A program made the position numbers and the translations under genes. 37,761 bases of DNA from an uncultured Myxococcales bacterium (lineage in GTDB: Bacteria > Myxococcota_A > Polyangia > Polyangiales > Houyiibacteriaceae): the NCBI GenBank assembly GCA_937893795.1, contig CALCTH010000380.1:1-37761 (forward strand), written 5' to 3'. Shown here in pieces: positions 11,301 through 17,744 of the stretch. Under the pieces are notes generated by a model, which saw only the letters and a program-made list of their open reading frames with translations, ran no database searches and was not told where the DNA came from. Position 1 is the first letter of the stretch. Every line of letters begins with the position of its first letter.

Positions 11301-13738
11301 TGCACGGCCTCGCGAATCTCGCCGACGGACTCGGGGTTCCGGAGCGTCGAGGTGTCGCCGAGGGGCAGGTCGAGGAGCAGCGCGCGGAGCGTGCGCCGCA
11401 TGTACTTGCCCGAGCGCGTCTCCGGGAACTGGCTCACGACGAGGAAGTCGCTCGGGACGGCGGTGACGCCCTTCTCCGTGCGGACGAGGCCCTTGAGCCG
11501 CGCCAGATCGTCGTCGCTGATCTTCGCGCCCGGCGCGGGGATGACGAAGGCGATGGGCGTCTCGCCCTGCTGCTCGTCCGGCGCCCCGACGACGACGGCG
11601 TTGCCCACGGGGGAGTCCGGCCGAAGCACCTTGTCCCGGAGAATCGCGCCCTCGATCTCCTCGGTGCCGATGCGGTGGCCGGAGACGTTGATGACGTCGT
11701 CCGAGCGACCGTGGAGCGTGAAGGCGCCGTCCTCGTGCTGCCGCGCGTAGTCGCCCTGCGTGTAGGTGAAGCCGCCGGACCACTTGTCGAAGTAGACCTC
11801 GGTGAAGCGGCCCAAGTCGCCGCGCCAGGCGTCCGTGCCGAGCTTGTCCGCGTCGCCCCAGATGGTCTTCGCGAGGTAGGGGTAGGGCTTCGTGACGACG
11901 AGCTCGCCCTTCTCGCCGGGCTCGGCCTGGCGCCACTCCGTCGCGCGGCCGGCCTCGTCGCGGGCGGTGGCGACGCGCACCTCGGCGTCGATCCACGGGA
12001 GCGGCCAGGTCTTGGCGTCGGCCTGCAGGTCGAAGACGTCGCCCCAGGGGCAGGTGAAGACGACGCCGCCGTGCTCCGTGGCCCAGTAGGAGTTGATGTA
12101 GCGCTGGCAGACCTCGTCCATGGCGAACTGCTGCACGGCGGGGCTGACGGGCTCGGCGCAGAAGGTCGCGACCTTGAGCGACGACATGTCGTAGGCGGAC
12201 ATGTCGGCGGTGGACGCGGGGTCGGTCATGACCGACTTCAGGAAGGTGGAGCCGGCCTTGAAGATGGTCGCGCCGTGCCGCGCGATGATGGAGCTGAAGC
12301 GCCCGGCGTGCGGGAAGAGCGGCGAGCCCTCGGCGACGATGGAGGTGATGCCCATCGCGAGGGGCGCGCCGATGAGATAGCTCTGACCGGTGATCCAGCC
12401 CGGGTCGGCGATGACGTAGAGCCGGTCGCCCTCCTCGGCGCCGAAGACGGTGCGCATGGTGTGCGCGACGCCGCTCAGCCAACCGCCGTGGCCGTGCACG
12501 ACGCCCTTCGGCTTCCCGGTCGAACCCGAGGTGTAGATGATGAAGCAGGGCCAGTCGGAGCCCACGGGCAGCGCCGGGTGCGTGGCCGCGAGCGCGGCGT
12601 AGAGCGCGCGGTCGTCCAGCGCCTCCGTCTCGGGCGTGAGCACGGCCTCGCGGGCGGCCGCCACTAGGTCGTGGGACCACCGGTCGCGGGGCTGCACGAC
12701 GATGTCCTGCCCCGTGTAGCGAATGACGACGACGGTCTCGACGTCGTGCGTGGCCTCGGCGAGCGCGCGGGCGACGGCGGTGCGGACCTCGGCGCTCCGC
12801 TCGGCGGTGATCCCCTCTTCGGCGCGGAGCCCCTTGCCGAGCTCGCGCATCACGTCCGAGCGCTCGACGGTGATCTCGCCCGCGAGCGCGTCGGACACCT
12901 GGGCCGCGAGGCGCGCGGCCGCGTCCCCGAGGCCCTTGCCCTGCAGCACCTGCTCCAGCGCCGCGAGCGCCGTCGGCCGCGGGATGAAGTTGTCGAGGGC
13001 GACGTCGGTGAAGCGCTCCTTGTAGGGAACGACCTCGGCGTTGCGGTATCCGCCGTCGGCGGTGACGACGATCTTGGCGCCGGCGTCGTAGATGCGGTCG
13101 GAGAGCGTCTTGGCGCTGAAGCCGCCGAAGACCGGCGTGTAGATGATGCCGAGGCGCTTGGCCGCCTCCGTGTAGTAGAGCTGCTCGAGGATGTTCGGCA
13201 GGTTGAAGGCGACGCGGTCGCCCTTGCCGAGGCCGAGGCGCGTGAGCACTTCGGCGCGCACGATCGTCTCGACGAAGAGCTTCCGGTAGCTGACCGTCTC
13301 CTCGACGACGGGGCCCCCCTTGCCGCCGTTCTTGGAAGGGTCCCAGCGGTCGCCCTCGAAGAGGAACGCGGCCTTCTCGCCGTGGCCGGCCAGGAGGTGC
13401 CGGTCGACCTCGTTGAAGCAGGCGTTCGTCTGCGCGCCGACGTACCAGCGATAGAAAGGAGCGTCCGCGTCGTCGAAAGCTGTCTCCCAAGGGCGCCAGT
13501 CGCTCGCCGGCGCGTCCGTGGCCGCCTCGCCCGTCGCCGCGTCGAAGCCGCTCCACGCGCCCGTGAGGGGATCCCGCCGCCACCAGGCCTTCCGCGCATC
13601 GTCGTACCAATGGAGCTCGGCGGACGCGATGTCGCCGTGGAACGCCCCGGGATCACTCAGGGCTTGGGAGCGCGCATCGCTCTCGTGCTCGGCGCTCGAA
13701 AGGCGCCCAAAGATCTCCGTGCCCGCTCCGTCGGCCAT
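8321..13738 (-). CDS. pcs: Propionyl-CoA synthase, trifunctional (3-hydroxypropionyl-CoA synthetase / dehydratase / acrylyl-CoA reductase)
   Basis: 1805 aa with GAGGAGC RBS. AMP-binding motif YTSGSTGKPKGVVHG (~12537-12493) and Acs-type C-terminal lysine motif PETRSGKYMRR (~11428-11396); crotonase-fold segment NGPALGGGNELVLACG...GQPEINLRLLPGYGGTQRL (~11240-10280); MDR/crotonyl-CoA-reductase-like domain EINYNDIWAITGIPVSPFD...EGASTGTGLECLRGA...GGRRLSFYAPQVWMRQRR...AHQAMWENRHAGATYV...LPRLGLKTRDELYQAW (~10190-8321). Full-length colinearity with remembered Chloroflexus Pcs. Confidence 0.94.
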   Translation of the reverse strand: MADGAGTEIFGRLSSAEHESDARSQALSDPGAFHGDIASAELHWYDDARKAWWRRDPLTGAWSGFDAATGEAATDAPASDWRPWETAFDDADAPFYRWYVGAQTNACFNEVDRHLLAGHGEKAAFLFEGDRWDPSKNGGKGGPVVEETVSYRKLFVETIVRAEVLTRLGLGKGDRVAFNLPNILEQLYYTEAAKRLGIIYTPVFGGFSAKTLSDRIYDAGAKIVVTADGGYRNAEVVPYKERFTDVALDNFIPRPTALAALEQVLQGKGLGDAAARLAAQVSDALAGEITVERSDVMRELGKGLRAEEGITAERSAEVRTAVARALAEATHDVETVVVIRYTGQDIVVQPRDRWSHDLVAAAREAVLTPETEALDDRALYAALAATHPALPVGSDWPCFIIYTSGSTGKPKGVVHGHGGWLSGVAHTMRTVFGAEEGDRLYVIADPGWITGQSYLIGAPLAMGITSIVAEGSPLFPHAGRFSSIIARHGATIFKAGSTFLKSVMTDPASTADMSAYDMSSLKVATFCAEPVSPAVQQFAMDEVCQRYINSYWATEHGGVVFTCPWGDVFDLQADAKTWPLPWIDAEVRVATARDEAGRATEWRQAEPGEKGELVVTKPYPYLAKTIWGDADKLGTDAWRGDLGRFTEVYFDKWSGGFTYTQGDYARQHEDGAFTLHGRSDDVINVSGHRIGTEEIEGAILRDKVLRPDSPVGNAVVVGAPDEQQGETPIAFVIPAPGAKISDDDLARLKGLVRTEKGVTAVPSDFLVVSQFPETRSGKYMRRTLRALLLDLPLGDTSTLRNPESVGEIREAVQAWRAFGQLAEARKIVQRTRYLRVERHELKTAAGSGTGKYLALVVIDAPPVNSLNERSLDELHTMLHQIGREASTVGIVVTGAGKAFVAGANVKELMEVGEAGDRDSAQTLPNAAQTAFGLLEGLRDADGRPKPVIAAVNGPALGGGNELVLACGYAVADPGARFGQPEINLRLLPGYGGTQRLARRLHAKHGDAGVVRAARMILDGRGLEAREALEVGLIDEVAEAPVERAVAVLRSYLDGEGPLVAAMEARAAYLEGLEQPIAAPDLRTPLAAPIAQAEANGRGSAVARIFTALETGLAEGQTAGLAAEGKAFADAIVDPDAGPVGIRAFLERRSAPLPLRKAAFPPDADEATRQELEEAGHLIPLARGFYPGVTPVPPYMYALGVPRDPTTAAPAHGDPKDAEKLVVVPTPEPGPSEALVFMLASEINYNDIWAITGIPVSPFDPRDVDVHVTGSGGCALVVRLGEELVREGRISVGDLVTIYSGQSELMSPDQGLDPMAADFRIQGYERNDGSHAQFLTVQGPQLHKKLASQTLEEAGSYGLNAGTIHRALFTTLDIQPGKRLFVEGASTGTGLECLRGARATGLDVVGMVSSEERAERVRSYGGQPVNRKDPRWASIFTPVPDDASEWAAWEQAGADFVADVRKNGPVDYAVSHAGERAFSRSFQLLSPGGVLTFFGASSGYRFSFLGKAGKETPRAMLQRARLSAGKSFLVIYGPGAEDGIVDPVAIEAIEIGCGLGAKVAVLTDTIPQRELVTSLGFGSALGGVVSVEELRRRFGDDFDPPGPFMTLPNAFEDSPAFKEAVRSFSDRTLKPVGSAIAPLLRTPLDKRGLPDVVFERAGRDGLGLSTSLVKPNTGVVVYAEDLGGRRLSFYAPQVWMRQRRVLMPTAEIRGTHLNTAREFAEVQARVAAGRLDIVEATAVDWDGVAEAHQAMWENRHAGATYVFTHGLPRLGLKTRDELYQAWAIRDAEARGEAVTRRDTGSASTLR

Positions 13739-13911
13739 GCTCGCTCCTCAGCCCGGCGGGCCGCGCAGGGGGAGCGCGCGGGCTTCGCGGGGCCCCATGG
13801 CAATGCGGGCCAAACGTGAGAGAGCGCAATACCCACGGCTGGGGACGACCGCGTCGCGCCGCCGTGCTGTGTGCAGAGGCGGAGGTGGGAGTGTGGGCTG
13901 TCTAGAAGTGT
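13739..13911 (-). promoter_or_regulatory. Intergenic region upstream of pcs-mcr, probable promoter region (no defined boxes)
   Basis: 173-bp gap between the pcs start and the next gene; pcs and mcr are separated by only 28 bp, so this is the likely operon leader. Confidence 0.4.
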
Positions 13912-14466
13912 CTAGAGGCGCCCGGAGAGACGGTGTCGGCCCACCATTCCGGTGCAAGGAGTCGCGTCGGACCCCGTGAGCTCGCCGATTGCCCGTAATG
14001 AGTCGGCGCTTGTTCGGGGGTCTGCGAGCGCAGGCCAATCACATCGCTCATCGCCCAGCTGAGGAGGGAGTCCATCGGGACATGAGATGTCGTTGAAGCT
14101 TGGGTGCGAGAGCAGAGTCAGGATGTGCAGAAGCTTGATCTCGAGCGGAGGGGTTTCGTAGGCGATGGCACAGGCGAACGAAGGGCTACCCTGGTGGTCC
14201 CAAGTAATCTGGATCAGGGAGGCGTCCCCGCCTTCGGCGTCCGTGAAGACGAAGCTCCTGTCCGTGACCTCGCCGGCGGGCGCGATCCCGAACTGCGCCC
14301 GCGCCGCGTTGCACACGCTTTGGTCCACGCAGCCGGGCGTAGTACCGGCCGCACACCCCGTCAGAAGTGCCACTCCAATGATGGACGTTACTCGAACTAT
14401 CGGCGCCACCATGGACACGTGCGTTCCGAGACGACGACCTCGTGCAAACGGACGAGCGCCCATCAC
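13912..14466 (-). CDS. Hypothetical small lipoprotein
   Basis: 184-aa ORF (alternative start at 14412: MVAPIVRVTSIIGVALLTGCAAG); lipobox LLTGC. Confidence 0.7.
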   Translation of the reverse strand: MMGARPFARGRRLGTHVSMVAPIVRVTSIIGVALLTGCAAGTTPGCVDQSVCNAARAQFGIAPAGEVTDRSFVFTDAEGGDASLIQITWDHQGSPSFACAIAYETPPLEIKLLHILTLLSHPSFNDISCPDGLPPQLGDERCDWPALADPRTSADSLRAIGELTGSDATPCTGMVGRHRLSGRL

Positions 14467-14601
14467 GTTGCCTCCTGCGCTTTCCGGCGGTCTAGGACAA
14501 CCAACCGCCCTTGAACGGTGACACGGCCGCGTAGGCGCGGAAACCGCGAACGGCCGATTTCCTCCCCTCGAATCAATGTGGAGGTCCGGCGTCGCGGAAG
14601 A

Positions 14602-16542
14602 CTACGGCGCGACGCTCACGCCGAAGCTCTGGGCGTCGGGCGCGGTGCGGGGGTTTTGCAAGGTGAGCGTCGGGGGGCTGCTCACGCCTGCCGGCCCGCC
14701 CAGGAGTAGGTAGGCGCGGCCGGCGCGGATGGCCTGGCCGATGAGCAGGTCCGCGAAGCCGTCGCCGTTCGTGTCCGGCGTGCTGACCGCAGCCGGGTAG
14801 GCGCCGGAGCTCTCGCGCGGCAGGCGGAGCTCTTGGGCATCGGCGGCCAGCCCCGTCTCGCTTCCGAGGTAGAGGAAGACCGCCTCATCGCTCCGCACGA
14901 GGCCGAGGCCCACCACCACGTCGAGGAATCCGTCGCCGTTCATATCGGCCGGCTCGGCCAGCGTGCCGCCGAAGAGGTCGATGTCGAAGAAGCGCCGCGC
15001 CTGGCGGGCGCTGGTCGGGGTCGCCGCGGCGCCCTCGGTCCCGCCGGCGTGAAGCAGCAGACGCCCCGGTTGCCGACCAACGCCGTCGCTCCCCGGTGAG
15101 CCCACGAGCACGTCGGAGAGCCCGTCCAGGTCGAGGTCGCCACCCGCCAGCGCGGCGCCGTAGCGGGCGCGGAGCCTGCTCTCCGCGTCGTCGCGCAGCG
15201 TCACCGTGGCCGTGGCCGCCAGGCCCGAAGGGCTGCCGCGAAAGAGCAGCACTTCGCCCTCACCCTCGAAGATCTCGAAGAAGCCCACGGCCACGTCGGG
15301 AAAGCCGTCGCCGTCCACGTCGCCGGGGCCGCCGACCGAGGCGCCGAAGCCGGGGTTCCCTTCGTCTTCGGGGGGCGCACGCAGCGTGACGGCGGGCGTG
15401 CTCGCGATGCCGCTCTCGCCTCCGAGGTAGAAGAAGACCTCGCCTTCGCCGTCGCGCACGACGAGGTCGGCGAAGCCGTCGCCGTTCACGTCGCCGGGCG
15501 CCACCACGCCGCCGAAGGCGCCTGCGAGCAGGGGCCGAGGCGGTTCGAGCGCGACCGGGGTGCCCGTCGGGCCCGGCGGTCCGCCGAGCACCACGTAGGC
15601 CCGCCCGGCCACGAGCCGTCCCGTCAGCTCGCCCTCCGCACCGATGGCGAGGTCGCCATAGCCGTCGCCGTTCACGTCGCCGAGCGCGGCGATCGAGAAC
15701 CCGAAGACGCCGAAGGCGACGGCGTTGGGCGAGGCAAGCTCCACGTCGGGGCGCGTCCCGGGGCCGTCGGGGCCGCCCAGGTAGATGAAGACCGCGCCTC
15801 CCGCGACGTCGCTCGAGGCCGCGGCCTGAAAGGGCGCCCCGATGCTGAGGTCACCGTAGCCGTCACCGTTCAAGTCGTGGCGCGACCGGCCCACCAGCAG
15901 ATAGCGGGCGCCCGAGAACGCGCCGCAGCCATCGGGCCGACAGGCGGCGACGCGCCACACGTAGCGGCGGCCCACGGGCGGCGTTCGGTCGACGGGCAGT
16001 GGACGCGCGGGGCGTGCGCGCAGCACCTCGCCGGCCGACGTGGGCTCGCCGGGCAACTCCTCGTCCACCTCGGGACCCTCGAAGTCGCACGCTCGCCAGG
16101 GGCCGGCCGTGCACGCGGCCATCTGCACGCGGTAGCTGGACGCGCCGGCGACGGGCAGCCAGGTGAGCCAGGGACGAAGCGGCGCCGTGGCCACGCCGTC
16201 TTCCGCGTGCACGCTCCCGGTCAGCGCACCGAGCGCAGGCGCGCGCAGCACCGGCGCCGGCGGCGGGGGCCCGAGGTCCACGGGCACGTCGGGCCCGACG
16301 TCGATGGGGCCTTCGTCGAGGCCGGCGTCCACGAGGCCCACATCGACGGGCCCCGCCTCCACCGTCCCGCCGGCGTCATGCGGAAGATCGGCCGCCCGCG
16401 CGTCCGGTACCCCCGCGTCGTCCGTCCCGTCGGGGCTCGGCCGGCCGTCGACCAGCGAGCGGAAGCAGCCGCTCGCGAGGGCAGCCAGCGCCACCAGAAG
16501 GGCGGCGACGGAGCGTTGGCGCCACGGGCGCGGCGGGGGCAT
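14602..16542 (-). CDS. FG-GAP repeat putative lipoprotein (paralogue of the gene at 3-1238)
   Basis: 646 aa; LVALAALASGCFRSLVDG lipobox; repeated LNGDGYGDLSIGAP / VNGDGFADLVVRD / MNGDGFLDVVVGL; C-terminus LTLQNPRTAPDAQSFGVSVAP resembles the first gene. Confidence 0.92.
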   Translation of the reverse strand: MPPPRPWRQRSVAALLVALAALASGCFRSLVDGRPSPDGTDDAGVPDARAADLPHDAGGTVEAGPVDVGLVDAGLDEGPIDVGPDVPVDLGPPPPAPVLRAPALGALTGSVHAEDGVATAPLRPWLTWLPVAGASSYRVQMAACTAGPWRACDFEGPEVDEELPGEPTSAGEVLRARPARPLPVDRTPPVGRRYVWRVAACRPDGCGAFSGARYLLVGRSRHDLNGDGYGDLSIGAPFQAAASSDVAGGAVFIYLGGPDGPGTRPDVELASPNAVAFGVFGFSIAALGDVNGDGYGDLAIGAEGELTGRLVAGRAYVVLGGPPGPTGTPVALEPPRPLLAGAFGGVVAPGDVNGDGFADLVVRDGEGEVFFYLGGESGIASTPAVTLRAPPEDEGNPGFGASVGGPGDVDGDGFPDVAVGFFEIFEGEGEVLLFRGSPSGLAATATVTLRDDAESRLRARYGAALAGGDLDLDGLSDVLVGSPGSDGVGRQPGRLLLHAGGTEGAAATPTSARQARRFFDIDLFGGTLAEPADMNGDGFLDVVVGLGLVRSDEAVFLYLGSETGLAADAQELRLPRESSGAYPAAVSTPDTNGDGFADLLIGQAIRAGRAYLLLGGPAGVSSPPTLTLQNPRTAPDAQSFGVSVAP

Positions 16543-16552
16543 CGCGGGGAGT

Positions 16553-16939
16553 CTACCCCCCGTCTTGCCCGCCCTCTTCGAGCTCGCCTTCGATCGCGTC
16601 GTCGGCGTTCTCGAAGATCTCGTCGATCTCGTCGAGCACGTCGTCGTCGAGCTCGTCGTCGGGGATGGCCTCCAGGATGACGTGGAGGGCGCGCTTCAGC
16701 TTCGCCGCGCGATCCTCCGCGGGGTCCTTCTCGAGCACATCGCCGACCGCACCGAGCGCCATGTCGAGGCCCGGTACGGGCACCAGCTCCCCGGCGAGGT
16801 CGAAGATGCGCGCGAAGGCCTTCCGCAGCCGAGCCCTCCGCCGCTTGCGAAACTCGGGATCGCCGCGGCGTTCCTTCCGGCGCTCGCGGCGTTCCTTTCG
16901 CCGCTCCTTCCGTGCCTGTCTCCGTTCCTTGATTCCCAT
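16553..16939 (-). CDS. Small charge-polarised protein: Arg/Lys/Glu-rich N-terminus, hydrophobic/amphipathic middle, acidic C-terminus
   Basis: 128 aa: MGIKERRQARKERRKERRERRKERRGDPEFRKRRRARLRKAF...LDMALGAVGDVLEKDP...DDELDDDVLDEIDEIFENADD; GAGGGGAAA RBS upstream of ATG. Confidence 0.75.
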   Translation of the reverse strand: MGIKERRQARKERRKERRERRKERRGDPEFRKRRRARLRKAFARIFDLAGELVPVPGLDMALGAVGDVLEKDPAEDRAAKLKRALHVILEAIPDDELDDDVLDEIDEIFENADDAIEGELEEGGQDGG

Positions 16940-16976
16940 TTTCCCCTCCTCGGTGATCTCCGGGTGGCGCAGGCCC

Positions 16977-17744
16977 TCAGCGGTTCACGATGTCCAGCAT
17001 CAAGAGGCGCCGGTCGACGGCCGTCCGCGTGGTGCGTGCCGGGGGCGCTGCCGCCGTGCTGGGCACCGCGCCCGTGATGAGCGCGCGTTCCAAGCGGAGC
17101 GACTCCTGTCGCCGCAGCGCAGCCTCGGCGCGGGCGACCTCGGGAAGCGCCGCCGGCTCCTCCGCCGCGCCTTCGCGCCCGGCACCGTCCCTCACCGGGC
17201 GCGGCGCCGCTCCCTCGGACGCGGCGGCACGCTCCCGGAGGCTCGCGACGAGCGCTTGGAGCTCGGCGACCTCCTGCTCGCCCTGCTCGATCTGCTCCGT
17301 GAGGTGCCGGACGAGCTCGCGCTGCGCGTCCTCCTGCTCCTTCAGCGTCTCGGCCGTCTCGCGCAGGGCGTCCCGTTGCTCCGTGGAGACCGCGTCGCTG
17401 TCCGCCACGAAGCGCAGATAGAGGCGCCGCGACTCGAGGCTCGGGATGTCCCAGGCGCCCTTCACCACGCTTGCGAGGTCGACGGTCACCTGGTGCTTCA
17501 GGTCGAGACGATGCGCCGTCTCCAGGCGCTCTTGCTCGAGGCTGGAGGACACGAAATTGAAGAGGGTAGCCAGCACCGTGCCGACCAGCGTGACCAGGCC
17601 GACGGCGACGGGTGATTGCCACCAGGGAGCCTTCCCTTCCTTTGGCCCGCGCTCCATGAGCCTCGCGGCCACCGCGTCCACGAGCCGGTCCACCTCCGGT
17701 CCGGGCTCCGGCTCGGGCGTGGGTCGCTCGTCGAGCATCGTCAT
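16977..17744 (-). CDS. Single-pass membrane protein with cytoplasmic or periplasmic coiled coil
   Basis: 255 aa from ATG at 17744 (ATGA overlap with upstream stop 17741-17743); TM segment WWQSPVAVGLVTLVGTVLATLFNFVSS; long Glu/Gln/Arg-rich helical region LRETAETLKEQEDAQRELVRHLTEQIEQGEQEVAELQALVASLRERA. Confidence 0.82.
   Translation of the reverse strand: MTMLDERPTPEPEPGPEVDRLVDAVAARLMERGPKEGKAPWWQSPVAVGLVTLVGTVLATLFNFVSSSLEQERLETAHRLDLKHQVTVDLASVVKGAWDIPSLESRRLYLRFVADSDAVSTEQRDALRETAETLKEQEDAQRELVRHLTEQIEQGEQEVAELQALVASLRERAAASEGAAPRPVRDGAGREGAAEEPAALPEVARAEAALRRQESLRLERALITGAVPSTAAAPPARTTRTAVDRRLLMLDIVNR

Noticed and set aside
9941-12667. 908-aa plus-strand ORF opposite pcs
   Set aside because: Shadow ORF with no domain motifs; the minus frame is an unambiguous Pcs
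10722-13610. 962-aa minus-strand ORF overlapping pcs in another frame
   Set aside because: Arg/Pro-rich out-of-frame translation typical of GC-rich DNA
16850-16935. Low-complexity CTTCCG/GCG-rich repeats as possible CRISPR or satellite
   Set aside because: Irregular units without spacers, explained by the Arg/Lys/Glu-rich coding sequence
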